The notes: generated by a model from the letters alone, not told the origin. Positions 36,955 through 45,129 are shown, counted from the first letter of the stretch. The stretch is 48,757 nt of DNA from Prevotella sp. (GCA_022781445.1 JALETQ010000013.1:1-48757); one strand, 5' to 3'. Program-made: numbers and translations.

Positions 36955-37083
36955 CAACTAATCAAAGAAAATGAAGTAAAATCGAAGTTGGTGTAAACTG
37001 ACTGATAATAAGCAGGAAACGGAACAATTTGCATAAAACTGCCTCTTTCAAAAAGGGCAGCAATATGCAGATTTAGGCAGAAG

Positions 37084-37148
37084 TTCAGTTACCAGAACGT
37101 TACCCGATTCTAGCATAGGTAACGATGGAGTAATATTCGGTAACTGAA
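37084..37148. other. Nested inverted GTTACC sites, possible attL or recombinase-binding region
   Basis: Outer arms TTCAGTTACC (37084-37093) and GGTAACTGAA (37139-37148) are a perfect 10-bp inverted pair. Inner arms CGTTACC (37098-37104) and GGTAACG (37118-37124) form a perfect 7-bp pair. A further GGTAAC lies at 37218. The right end of the element has CGTTACC (48687) and GGTAAC (48713). Such multiple sites are expected where a tyrosine recombinase and an excisionase bind. Confidence 0.5.
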
Positions 37149-37246
37149 TTATTTTCGCTCGTGTGGCTGTTGCTTCGGTCGGCAGTTTTCTGCGTAAGTG
37201 AGGAACGCTTTAATTCGGGTAACTTTGCCCACAGAAATTAAAGCGT

Positions 37247-38476
37247 ATGAAACAAGGAAAAATGAAGGTGTTGCTCTACCTCAAAAAGAGCGGTCTTGAC
37301 AAGTCGGGCAAAGCCCCGATTATGGGGCGGATAACCATCGACCGTTCCATTGCCCAGTTCAGTTGCAAACTCTCCTGCAATCCCGATTTGTGGAATCCCC
37401 GTGAGAGCCGAATGGACGGAAAGAGCCGTGAGGCGGTGGAAGTGAACAGCAGGTTGGAAAACCTGTTGCTGTCCGTTCAGTCTGCTTATCAGTCCCTGCT
37501 CTCCAAAGGATGCCCGTTTGACGCAACCGATGTGAAGGAGCAGTTTCAGGGCAGCGTGCAGACACGGTGCATGCTCATCGAAAGGCTGGACATACTCATC
37601 AAGGAAAAAGAAAACCATGTAGGTATAGACATCAAGGAAGGAGCCATACACGGCTACCACTCCACCCGGATACATTTACAGAAGTTTATTCAACGGAAGT
37701 ACAAGGTTTCGGACTTGGCATTCTCGCAACTTACAGAGGATTTTATCCATGAGTTCCAGCAGTATTTCTTAGGTGAGTGTGGTTTTCAGGAAAGCACGTT
37801 CTATAATGTAGCCACGCATTTGAAGACGGTATGCAGATTGGCATACCGTGAGGGATTGGCAGACACGCTCCTTTTTGACAAGGTTAAGATATCAAAGGGC
37901 AACAAGAAACTCCCCAAGGCACTCGACAAGGAAGCGTTGGAAAAGCTGAAGGCTCTCTGCTTTGAGGATTTGGAGGAAGAAATGGAAACGGCAAGGGACA
38001 TATTCCTCTTTGCCTGCTATGTTGGTGCAGCCTATTGCGACCTGATGGAACTGAGCAAGTCCCACCTTGTCCGTGATGATGAAGGCAAAATATGGCTGAA
38101 ATTCAACCGCCACAAGACAGGCGTACCCTGCCGTATCAAGTTATTGCCCGAAGCCATTAGGCTGATAGAGAGGTTTCACTGCGATGAAAGGGAAACACTG
38201 CTTCCCTATATCAAGTACAAGAGCTATCAGACCTGTCTGAAAGCCCTGCGGCTTCGTGCAGGCATATCGTTTCCATTTACCACTCATACCGCAAGGCACA
38301 CCTTTGCAACACTCATCACGCTTGAACAGGGTGTGCCTATTGAAACGGTAAGCAAGATGCTGGGACATTCCAACATAAGCATGACGGAACGCTATGCCAA
38401 AGTAACTCCACTGAAACTTTTTGAGGAGTTCGACCTTTTCCTCTCTTTTACAGGTGATATGCAGCTGACTATCTAA
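37247..38476 (+). CDS. Tyrosine recombinase (Bacteroidetes integrase) 1
   Basis: Site-specific recombinase of the phage-integrase fold, 409 residues. The N-terminal 110 residues form the Arm-binding-like domain of Bacteroidetes integrases (LYLKKSG...GKAPIMGRITID), followed by a SAM-like core-binding domain and the catalytic domain. HTARH gives H347, R350 and H351; the later His is H374 in MLGHSN, and the nucleophile is Y383. The first catalytic Arg is replaced: the equivalent region reads VGAAYCDLMEL, as in IntDOT-type enzymes that also lack it. A -7 box lies just upstream. It precedes the second integrase by 64 bp on the same strand. Probably needed for integration or excision of the element. 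Confidence 0.93.
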   Translation: MKQGKMKVLLYLKKSGLDKSGKAPIMGRITIDRSIAQFSCKLSCNPDLWNPRESRMDGKSREAVEVNSRLENLLLSVQSAYQSLLSKGCPFDATDVKEQFQGSVQTRCMLIERLDILIKEKENHVGIDIKEGAIHGYHSTRIHLQKFIQRKYKVSDLAFSQLTEDFIHEFQQYFLGECGFQESTFYNVATHLKTVCRLAYREGLADTLLFDKVKISKGNKKLPKALDKEALEKLKALCFEDLEEEMETARDIFLFACYVGAAYCDLMELSKSHLVRDDEGKIWLKFNRHKTGVPCRIKLLPEAIRLIERFHCDERETLLPYIKYKSYQTCLKALRLRAGISFPFTTHTARHTFATLITLEQGVPIETVSKMLGHSNISMTERYAKVTPLKLFEEFDLFLSFTGDMQLTI

Positions 38477-38540
38477 CGATAAAGTCTCATCATCTTAATT
38501 TTTTTCATCCAATCAATCAAAACATTAAAGCATCAAGACA

Positions 38541-39836
38541 ATGAGAAGTACATTCAAGATAATGTTCTATATCAACAGACAGAACATTAAGGCAGATGGC
38601 AATACCGCCATTCTATGCCGTATCACCATAGACGGAAAAAGCACAACCATTACCACGGGCGAAGAATGCAATCCCTCCGAGTGGAACACCAAGCAGGGCT
38701 TGACGACAGACAGGAAAACCAATCAAAGACTCCATGAGTTCAGGGAAATTGTGGAAAAGACCTATCAGGATATACTGACAAGGGACGGAGTGGTAAGTGC
38801 TGAACTTATCAAGAACCACCTGCAAGGCATAACAGAGAATCCGTCAACCCTCCTTGCCATGAGCAGGGCGGAGCTGCAAGCACTCAAGGAAAGCGTTGGA
38901 AAGTCAAGGGCGGAGGGAACTTATCTGAATCTGTCCCATTCTGACAAGAACCTCCGTGAGTTTGTGGAAGATAAAGGATTGCAGGACATATCCATTTCCA
39001 CCATTACGGAGGACTTGTTTGAGGAATATCGCTTCTTTCTCAAAAAGCGCGGATTAAAGGGAACGACCATCAACAACTATCTCTGCTGGCTGAGCAGGCT
39101 GATGTTCCGTGCGGTCAGCAAGAGGATTATTCGCTGCAATCCTTTTGAGCATGCCAAGTATGAGAAAGAAGAAAAGAAGATACGCTTCCTGCAAAAGAGT
39201 GAAGTTGCTAAACTTGCGACAATGAAAATGAATGACAGCGAGGCGGAATTGGCAAGGCTGATGTTCGTCTTTTCCTGTCTTACGGGACTGGCAATCGCTG
39301 ATATGGAAACTCTGCAATATGGGCATATCCAAACGGCAGCGGGCGGGAGGAAGTATATCCGAAAGGAACGCCAAAAGACAAAGGTGGAGTTCGTTGTGCC
39401 GCTGCATCCAATAGCGGAGGCCATTATCCGCCATTGTTGGGAAGAACAGGAGGGAAACGAAGAACTGCAGACGGTGAAAGAAAAAGGCGACAGCCTTGTC
39501 TTCCCCCGTAGTTGCAGCCGTAGCGTAATGGGCAAGAACCTGTGCATTGTGGGCAAGGCTTGCGGTATCAGAGAACGGTTGTCCTATCATATGGCAAGGC
39601 ACACTTTCGGTACAATGAGTTTAAGTGCAGGAATACCCATTGAGAGCATTGCCAAGATGATGGGGCACGCCTCCATATCAAGCACGCAGATTTACGCGCA
39701 GGTGACGGACAGGAAGATTTCGGAGGATATGGACAGGCTCATTGCCAAGCAATCTGCAAAAGAGAAAGAAATTGCGGAGAGAGAGGCTTATGAACTTTCG
39801 GATATACTAATCTGTAAAATGGAGGAAACGGCATGA
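38541..39836 (+). CDS. Tyrosine recombinase (Bacteroidetes integrase) 2
   Basis: A second integrase of 431 residues, distinct from the first: N-terminal IMFYINRQNIKADGNTAI, core-binding part to about 220, and a catalytic domain with HMARH (H350, R353, H354), H376 in MMGHAS and Y385. Here too the first Arg is missing (TGLAIADMETL). Its last codons overlap the ATG of the RhuM-like gene (ATGA). Paired integrases are common in Bacteroides mobile elements; which one works on which end is unknown. Confidence 0.93.
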   Translation: MRSTFKIMFYINRQNIKADGNTAILCRITIDGKSTTITTGEECNPSEWNTKQGLTTDRKTNQRLHEFREIVEKTYQDILTRDGVVSAELIKNHLQGITENPSTLLAMSRAELQALKESVGKSRAEGTYLNLSHSDKNLREFVEDKGLQDISISTITEDLFEEYRFFLKKRGLKGTTINNYLCWLSRLMFRAVSKRIIRCNPFEHAKYEKEEKKIRFLQKSEVAKLATMKMNDSEAELARLMFVFSCLTGLAIADMETLQYGHIQTAAGGRKYIRKERQKTKVEFVVPLHPIAEAIIRHCWEEQEGNEELQTVKEKGDSLVFPRSCSRSVMGKNLCIVGKACGIRERLSYHMARHTFGTMSLSAGIPIESIAKMMGHASISSTQIYAQVTDRKISEDMDRLIAKQSAKEKEIAEREAYELSDILICKMEETA

Positions 39837-40249
39837 AAACAAGCGATAACGCAAAAGCAGTAACAAACACTGCCTATCATCGCAGTTGCTTTGATTGGGG
39901 CAGTAATATGCAGGTAGTCCGCAAAGGAAACGGAGAGATAGCCATGACGGAGGGAGAACTTGCGAGGTTCTTCGGGGTAACATGGAAGAAGCTCAATCAT
40001 AGACTTCAAATAATAATGAAATCTTCCAACCTACACCCCGATGAAAGGAGTGCAGGCGAGGAAAATATTTATGTAAATGAACAGCTAAAAGGTTATGCAC
40101 CGCTCTATCCGCTTCCAATCATCATTGCCCTCTCCTTTCAGTTAGACAGCACGGAAGCCCATTTGTTTAGAGAGTATGTCTGTCAGAGATTACAGAAGCC
40201 TGCATCCTTGATAACACCGATATTCTTAATAGGAAAGACGGATAACTGA
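39833..40249 (+). CDS. RhuM-like small protein
   Basis: A 138-residue protein whose start overlaps the integrase stop by 4 nt, so it is probably translationally coupled. ELARFFGVTWKKLNHRLQ and the later LPIIIALSFQLDS and FREYVCQRL resemble the helix-turn-helix and following strand-helix of RhuM/virulence-associated proteins, although the match is partial and only the N-terminal half is represented. It may bind DNA and regulate or assist recombination. No other family fits better; the function is unproven. Confidence 0.55.
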   Translation: MKTSDNAKAVTNTAYHRSCFDWGSNMQVVRKGNGEIAMTEGELARFFGVTWKKLNHRLQIIMKSSNLHPDERSAGEENIYVNEQLKGYAPLYPLPIIIALSFQLDSTEAHLFREYVCQRLQKPASLITPIFLIGKTDN

Positions 40250-40272
40250 TGATTTGTATTGATTTCCTTTTT

Positions 40273-40386
40273 CTTTCACCGATATTATCTTACTACATAA
40301 CTACAAAGAGAGGGAATACGGTGAAAGAGAAAAGATTAGAATGTAGTTGGGGAATATCATTCCTCATTACTACGGAATGACTACAT
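40273..40386. other. Stacked inverted repeats downstream of the integrase genes
   Basis: CTTTCACCG (40273-40281) pairs with CGGTGAAAG (40319-40327). Immediately after, ATGTAGT (40341-40347) pairs with ACTACAT (40380-40386) and encloses TCATTCC (40357-40363) with GGAATGA (40374-40380). This could be a terminator pair, a recombinase site or an origin-like structure. Confidence 0.5.
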
Positions 40387-40476
40387 ACTACGTCAATGAC
40401 ATAAAAAGAATACGATTGCGATGTGGCAAATGTGCATTAGTTTGCATACCATTTCCACATCTATTTCCGTTTTTTC

Positions 40477-40507
40477 TTGCAAGTTTCGGAAACTTTAACT
40501 ACCTTTG
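40477..40507 (+). promoter_or_regulatory. Promoter upstream of the fimbrillin island
   Basis: TTG (40477-40479) and TACCTTTG (40500-40507) with 20-nt spacing match the Bacteroidetes consensus well. The leader to the peptide gene at 40891 would be about 375 nt, long enough for regulation. Confidence 0.65.
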
Positions 40508-40666
40508 CACCCAAATCCTAATTATCAGTCATTGAACGTATTAGAGAGACATACCCATTCACGGCAGATTTCCTTATATCATAAAGGTGTAGGCGCAATG
40601 CAGGAAAAATCGCTTTTTCCTGTAAATTTGTCGTCAGATTATTTGGCAGTTCCAAATAATTTGCTA

Positions 40667-40681
40667 CTCTCTCTCTCTCTC
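40667..40681 (+). repeat. CT dinucleotide repeat (about 7 units)
   Basis: Fifteen bases of alternating C and T lie in the leader of the peptide-fimbrillin operon, next to the GC switch. Short tandem repeats can change in length by slippage; whether this one affects expression is not known. Confidence 0.6.
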
Positions 40682-40890
40682 ATAGGCGCTACCGGCGTAA
40701 CGTCATCCCAAAATCTTCTCGCATACGCGCGTGAGGCGCCCCCCGCGCAACCCCTTGGGCAAAGGGCTCCCCGGAGTTTCCACTGCCCCGTTCAGCCGTG
40801 CCCGCCGCTTCCGCACGCGAAGCCCTGACAGGAACACGGCATCCCCCTCCTTGCAATCACACAGAACACAATTAAAAAATACAATTGAAA

Positions 40891-41085
40891 ATGAAAGAAA
40901 ACAAGAGACACCCCTATGTCACCCCCTGCTGCGAGACAATGACCGTCAGCAGCGAAAGCAGCATGCTGGCCGCCAGTCCGGCCGCAGGAACAACCCCCAG
41001 CGTGATCGACCCCGACGAGGACAACGAAGACACCGATCTCTCCGGTGCAAAACGGTTCGGCTTGTGGGATGACATGGCAGAGTAG
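40891..41085 (+). CDS. Small acidic peptide with C-terminal WDD motif
   Basis: A 64-residue protein (ATG 40891) with an N-terminal KENKRHPYVTP segment, a middle LAASPAAGTTP stretch and an acidic end DPDEDNEDTDLSGAKRFGLWDD. Small Bacteroidales proteins with this three-part layout, (K)xYxxPxxE..., LLAxS, then an acidic WDD tail, are numerous but to my knowledge lack an assigned function. There is no canonical signal peptide. It precedes the fimbrillin gene by 34 bp and is probably in the same transcript. It might be a precursor peptide, a chaperone-like partner or a leader. Confidence 0.6.
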   Translation: MKENKRHPYVTPCCETMTVSSESSMLAASPAAGTTPSVIDPDEDNEDTDLSGAKRFGLWDDMAE

Positions 41086-41119
41086 AAAACGAGTGGAAAA
41101 CAAGTTAAAACGAAAAAGA

Positions 41120-43795
41120 ATGGACATCAGATTTTTCCCCGGAAAGAGCGTCCGGCCGACGCTCCTTTCCTTAGCCTGCATCGTCGGGCTGTCGCTGGCC
41201 TCGTGTGCCGACGACGACATCGCCTCAGACACTAAGGGCGACCGCGGCACAGCCGTAAGTTTCAATGTGAGCGACGCGCAGTATGATGCGCGGCAGCCGG
41301 CCGGCGCGCCGACCCGTGCCGCCTTCGCCGAAAGCCTCGCCCAGCAGGACCTCACGCCCGAGGACCTCACCGTGCAGAAGCTCCCCGTGCAGGGCGGTGA
41401 CGGCAACGCCTGCCTCATCGAGACCACCGTGGCCGGCACTAACCCCGTAAGGCCGGCCGGCGCGCCGACCCGTGCCAACATCACCACCACCGCCACACTG
41501 GGCAACTTCTCGACCACCGCCTACCGCGGCGCCACCGCCGCCACCATCGGTACAACCCCATGGTTCTACAACCGCGAGACCAAGCCCGACGGCACGCTCG
41601 CGCAGCCCGTGCTCTGGGCGTTCGACCAGCCCTTCGCCCGCTTCTTCGCCGTCAGTCCGCAGGTGACGGACGGCTATGCCAAGCTGGTCCTCTCGCCCGA
41701 AAGCCATGGCGGCACACCCTACGTCGACTTCGAGGCGGAGACGGACGTGAAGAAGCAGAAGGACCTCATGACCGCCTGCTCGGGCCTCGTGCACTATGCC
41801 ACGCAGTATGTAGCCCCCACGGCCAACCTCGCCTTCCGCCACGCCCTCACCGCCGTGCGATTCAAGGTGGGCCAGAACCTGTCGTGGAACAAGACCATCA
41901 CCAAGGTCGAGATACGCAACGCCATGAGCAGGGGACGCTACACGCCCAGCACTCTGGCCGACGGTACGGGAGCGGCATGGAGCAACGTGAATACGCCAGC
42001 CACGTTTACCCTCTCGGGGCTTAACGTGAGTACTCATGAAGATGTGAACACCATCCTCACGGGCAAGGACAACGACAACTACACGTTCTACATGATACCG
42101 CAGCCACTCTCGGGCGTGAGCGTCTGCGTGGAGTTCTCCGACGGCTCGCAAATCAACGCCAACCTCTCGGGTACGTGGAAGCCGGGAACCACCAAGACCT
42201 ACGCCCTGTCGGAAAACAACTCAACATGGGTATACCAGCTCGCCGTAACCGGTCCCGCTACTGTGGCCAACGATGCCACCACAGTAGGCTACACCGTGCA
42301 GAGCTATCGCAGGGATCCCTCAACCGGCGTACAGCAGCCCGTCAAGTGGAAAGTCATGGGCTATGATGCCAACGGCGACGGCACCTTCAGCATGGACGAG
42401 CAGCCAGTATGGCTCACCGGGCTGAGCAAGACCGACGGCGAGGGGGGCACGACAGCCGAGGCAGGCACTGCCACGCTTCAGGCAGCCTCTCTTATAGACC
42501 TGCTCGCCGCACGCAACGAAGCAATGAAGTCTGCTCCTGCGTTAGGCTCAGCCACCACCCCCTACGACCTCTCCACCAAGGGTGGAAGCGCGACCAGAAG
42601 CACAGCCAACTGCTACGTCATCTCTGCCCCGGGCTACTACCGCATCCCATTGGTTTACGGCAACGCCATCAAGGACGGACAAAAAAATGAGCAAGCCTAC
42701 AAGACCTCGCATTCAGGCAATAACATCCTCAGCAACTTCAAGGATCATGCCGACAATGACATCACCGACCCGTGGATCACGCAGAGCAACGGCGGGGTCA
42801 ACATCCCTGACGGAGCAAAACTTGTATGGGCGGATGAGAGCGGTCTTGTGACCAACCTTTCCGTGACAGGCAGTGGCACCGATGCCTTCGTGAAGTTCGA
42901 GGTTCCCGCCGCTGCCATCAAGAACGGCAACGCCGTCATAGCCGCCACCAAGGGTGGCACCGTGGTGTGGTCGTGGCACCTGTGGTTCGCCCCGCAAGAA
43001 GTGCTGCAGACAATAGCCTGCACGAACTACTCAGGCAAGACTTACAGCTTTGCCAACGAAACGCTTGGCATGAAATATACCAACTGGCAAGGGACGAGCT
43101 ATTCCGCACCACGCAGCGTCAGGGTGATGGTGGAGCAGACTGCCGGACAGGCAGAAAAACAGGTTGGCTACTTCACCATCACGCAAAACAATGCAAACGG
43201 AGTGCGTCAAGGCTATGCCACGTTCTACCAGTCGGGACGAAAGAATGCCATGCCGGGTACGGACACCGTCTATGGCTCGTTCACCAAGAATGGTGGTAAC
43301 AACATGTCAATAAAGAACGGCATCCAGCATCCAGAGGCATTTTACACTGGAAATTCTTGGTCAACCAATTACAACTACTATAACCTGTGGTCCATGGAGA
43401 CGACGGACATGGGGCAAGACATTCCCGTGGTCAAGACTGTTTACGACCCATGCCCAGCGGGTTTCAAAATGCCAGGTTTAACAGCCTTCACATTCATGAC
43501 CAAGAATGGGACGAATACGGGCGAAAGAAATATAAGCGGGTCATGGAATAATGGATATTATTTCAACAATAATGTTCAAAATCCTGATGCCACACTCTAT
43601 TTCCCTGCTTGCGGATTGCGCAATGGCAAAGATGGTAGCTTAAGTGGTTTGAACCAAGCAGGTAGGTATTGGTTGTCCGGATGTGGCAGAAACTCGGCTC
43701 GAAGTGCGTTGTACTTCGATAGTGGGAGTGTAACGCCATCAGCAAGCTCTACCTTTAGCCTCGGGCACTCCGTCCGTCCCGTCGCAGACAATTGA
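41120..43795 (+). CDS. Fimbrillin-family adhesin with C-terminal FISUMP-like domain
   Basis: An 891-residue surface lipoprotein: signal peptide ending LSLASC (start MDIRFFPGKS at 41120), N-terminal Mfa-like/fimbrillin domain (about 40-370), a middle region, and from about residue 715 a domain with VYDPCPAGFKMP and GRYWLSG...SVRPV, as in FISUMP-type, C-lectin-like tips. The peptide RPAGAPTRA occurs twice early on, each with an Arg that could be a gingipain-type cleavage site. GC content is mosaic: I count 40 of 60 bases G+C in 41521-41580 but 25 of 60 in 43561-43620, so the tip seems to have a different origin. Likely forms part of a pilus; tip or anchor placement is unknown. Confidence 0.87.
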   Translation: MDIRFFPGKSVRPTLLSLACIVGLSLASCADDDIASDTKGDRGTAVSFNVSDAQYDARQPAGAPTRAAFAESLAQQDLTPEDLTVQKLPVQGGDGNACLIETTVAGTNPVRPAGAPTRANITTTATLGNFSTTAYRGATAATIGTTPWFYNRETKPDGTLAQPVLWAFDQPFARFFAVSPQVTDGYAKLVLSPESHGGTPYVDFEAETDVKKQKDLMTACSGLVHYATQYVAPTANLAFRHALTAVRFKVGQNLSWNKTITKVEIRNAMSRGRYTPSTLADGTGAAWSNVNTPATFTLSGLNVSTHEDVNTILTGKDNDNYTFYMIPQPLSGVSVCVEFSDGSQINANLSGTWKPGTTKTYALSENNSTWVYQLAVTGPATVANDATTVGYTVQSYRRDPSTGVQQPVKWKVMGYDANGDGTFSMDEQPVWLTGLSKTDGEGGTTAEAGTATLQAASLIDLLAARNEAMKSAPALGSATTPYDLSTKGGSATRSTANCYVISAPGYYRIPLVYGNAIKDGQKNEQAYKTSHSGNNILSNFKDHADNDITDPWITQSNGGVNIPDGAKLVWADESGLVTNLSVTGSGTDAFVKFEVPAAAIKNGNAVIAATKGGTVVWSWHLWFAPQEVLQTIACTNYSGKTYSFANETLGMKYTNWQGTSYSAPRSVRVMVEQTAGQAEKQVGYFTITQNNANGVRQGYATFYQSGRKNAMPGTDTVYGSFTKNGGNNMSIKNGIQHPEAFYTGNSWSTNYNYYNLWSMETTDMGQDIPVVKTVYDPCPAGFKMPGLTAFTFMTKNGTNTGERNISGSWNNGYYFNNNVQNPDATLYFPACGLRNGKDGSLSGLNQAGRYWLSGCGRNSARSALYFDSGSVTPSASSTFSLGHSVRPVADN

Positions 43796-43806
43796 ACGAG
43801 ATGAAA

Positions 43807-43832
43807 GCCGGGCGGAGCAGTCACCGCCCGGC
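43807..43832 (+). terminator. Hairpin after the fimbrillin gene
   Basis: GCCGGGCGG (43807-43815) pairs perfectly with CCGCCCGGC (43824-43832), followed by AAAACGG instead of a T run. It may be an attenuator or processing site rather than a full terminator. Confidence 0.5.
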
Positions 43833-43916
43833 AAAACGGCAGAAGGCCTTGCAGGCATAACGCATTCATACATATATTTTACTAACCCGTCGCGAAGGGC
43901 GGCTCGCCATGCCGGT

Positions 43917-43982
43917 GACAAGTCCGACAACGGCCAATGACAGGTCCGACACCCGTCAGGCACAGGTCCGACACCCGTCAGC
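43917..43982. repeat. 22-bp tandem repeat, three units, GTCCGACA core
   Basis: Units start at 43917, 43939 and 43961, each exactly 22 bp. The second and third are almost identical (ACAGGTCCGACACCCGTCAG); the first is diverged (AAGTCCGACAACGG). The array ends 42 bp before the HU-HIG start and could act on its expression. Confidence 0.85.
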
Positions 43983-44024
43983 AAGGCCTCCAGGCCGCCT
44001 CCGTGACATCAGGCAAACAAGACT

Positions 44025-44507
44025 ATGGCTTTTTACAAGAAAGTGAAGATGAAGGTGAACGGCAAGTGGTATCCCAAGTCCGTTCTGGTAGGCTCGGCAA
44101 TCACTACCGAGCAGGTGGCAAAACGACTGGCGGCCGAATCGACCGTCAGTCCCGCCGACGTGCGTGCCGTGCTCACGGCATTGGGCGGCGTGATGGGCGA
44201 CTACATGGCGCAGGGCCGCTCGGTGAAGCTCGATGGCATCGGCTCGTTCTACTTCACGGCGGCGACCAACAAGAACGGCGTGGCCACGGAAAAGGAAGTG
44301 ACCGCCGCCCTCATCAACGGCGTGCGCGTGCGCTTCATTCCCGAGACCCGCTTCCGCGGAGGCGGCTCTCTCACGGGCGGAAGCAGCGGTCGCCGTGCCG
44401 TGCGCGGACTGACGGACGTGGACATCGAGTGGGAAGAATGGAAGGGCAAGGTCGAGGCTGACGAAGCCGGAACGTCGTCGGGCGGCGGCGAGAATCCACT
44501 CCCGTAA
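44025..44507 (+). CDS. HU-HIG family DNA-binding protein
   Basis: A 160-residue protein of the HU-like fold common in Bacteroidetes. The N-terminal MAFYKKVKMKVNGKWYPKSV and the middle SVKLDGIGSFYFTAATN are typical of HU-HIG, and the C-terminal third is Gly/Ser-rich and acidic. It follows the fimbrillin gene on the same strand after 229 bp with a 22-bp repeat array between. Whether it packs DNA or regulates the neighbouring adhesin is not known. Its GC-rich codon use matches the island rather than the integrase genes. Confidence 0.8.
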   Translation: MAFYKKVKMKVNGKWYPKSVLVGSAITTEQVAKRLAAESTVSPADVRAVLTALGGVMGDYMAQGRSVKLDGIGSFYFTAATNKNGVATEKEVTAALINGVRVRFIPETRFRGGGSLTGGSSGRRAVRGLTDVDIEWEEWKGKVEADEAGTSSGGGENPLP

Positions 44508-44538
44508 CCGCGTGATTTTATATAACTCTTTAATTTGT

Positions 44539-44584
44539 GGCGCAAGGCCTGTTGGGAAACAGGGCTTGCGCCGTTGTTTTTTTA
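44539..44584 (+). terminator. Strong intrinsic terminator of the HU-HIG gene
   Basis: GGCGCAAG (44539-44546) pairs with CTTGCGCC (44565-44572), extended inward by CCTGTT and AACAGG around a GGGA loop, followed by GTTGTTTTTTTA. It marks the right end of the GC-rich island. Confidence 0.9.
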
Positions 44585-44668
44585 CTGCAATGGAAACGGC
44601 ATACACCATCTCCTGAAATGGCATCTGCCGTTCGGATGAATAAGGGGAAGACAAACTCGTGAATTTCC

Positions 44669-44810
44669 ATTATCCCAATCGTTCATTTGGCACAATTACT
44701 TGGCTTTGTTTTTACCGTCATGCTTCCTTACCGCTTTAGTCCGCTTGCCGTCATCTGCTCGACAATCGTACAAAATCAGTCAATGACGCAAATGACCGAT
44801 TGGGGGTTAT
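44669..44810. repeat. Interspersed repeat copy F (about 142 bp)
   Basis: Left end TTATCCCAATCGTTCATTTGG and right end GCAAATGACCGATTGGGGGTTAT are inverted repeats of about 20 bp with few mismatches; the interior has CTTACCGCTTTAGTCCGC as in other copies. It lies inside the putative mobile element, between the HU-HIG terminator and the convergent helix-turn-helix gene, whose stop it reaches. Confidence 0.6.
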
Positions 44811-45118
44811 GCTTCATTCTTCGCATGAGGGCTTTTATAGTTTTCACCCAACACCCTCTCCAAGTCCGAAGCCTTGTAGAGTATCTTCCCGGCAAACTGC
44901 GTGTAGGGAATAATCCTTCTGTCCCGATAGTCCTGCAAGGTGCGGGGGCTGATGTACAGCCGCTCGCATATCTCCTTGCCCGTGAGGAAATGCTCACCGC
45001 CAAACAGTGGTTTGTGTGTCTGTGCCACTTCCTTAATCCTCTTGTTCACTCCTTCAAGGGCAGAGAGTACGACCAGCATCTCGTCCGCTTCCATATTCAA
45101 ATCTCTTACCTGTTCCAT
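44807..45118 (-). CDS. Helix-turn-helix protein, excisionase-like (1)
   Basis: A 103-residue DNA-binding protein of the HTH_17 type. FLTGKEICERLYISPRTLQDYRDRRIIPYTQFAGKILYKASDLERVL covers recognition helix and wing, the same layout as its upstream neighbour. Small proteins of this type in Bacteroides mobile elements act as excisionases or regulators. It is 11 bp downstream of the second one and probably coexpressed. Confidence 0.85.
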   Translation of the reverse strand: MEQVRDLNMEADEMLVVLSALEGVNKRIKEVAQTHKPLFGGEHFLTGKEICERLYISPRTLQDYRDRRIIPYTQFAGKILYKASDLERVLGENYKSPHAKNEA

Positions 45119-45129
45119 AATCTTCGTGT

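Larger units (their letters stand above)
36432..37246. other. Intergenic region between gap and the first integrase
   Basis: Contains the gap terminators, interspersed repeat copy E (36665-36860), a 22-bp-period GGGCAGG repeat (36911-36954), the nested GTTACC inverted repeats (37084-37148) taken as the left end of the mobile element, and a TAACTTTG -7 box (37220-37227) just before the integrase. No gene is seen. Confidence 0.6.
40250..40890. other. Leader region before the GC-rich island
   Basis: From 40250 to 40690 the sequence is AT-rich with the stacked inverted repeats, a promoter (40477-40507) and a CT repeat (40667-40681). From about 40690 it switches to GC-rich sequence. No gene is visible before the small acidic peptide at 40891. 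Confidence 0.55.

Noticed and set aside
41225..42151. Long open frame on the minus strand opposite the adhesin
   Set aside because: High GC content creates long antisense frames; the sequence is Arg/Gly/Val-rich and shows no domain.
43620..43795. Diversity-generating retroelement target in the adhesin tip
   Set aside because: The C-terminal sequence with SVRPV resembles DGR variable proteins, but I found no second template copy and no reverse transcriptase gene in the window.
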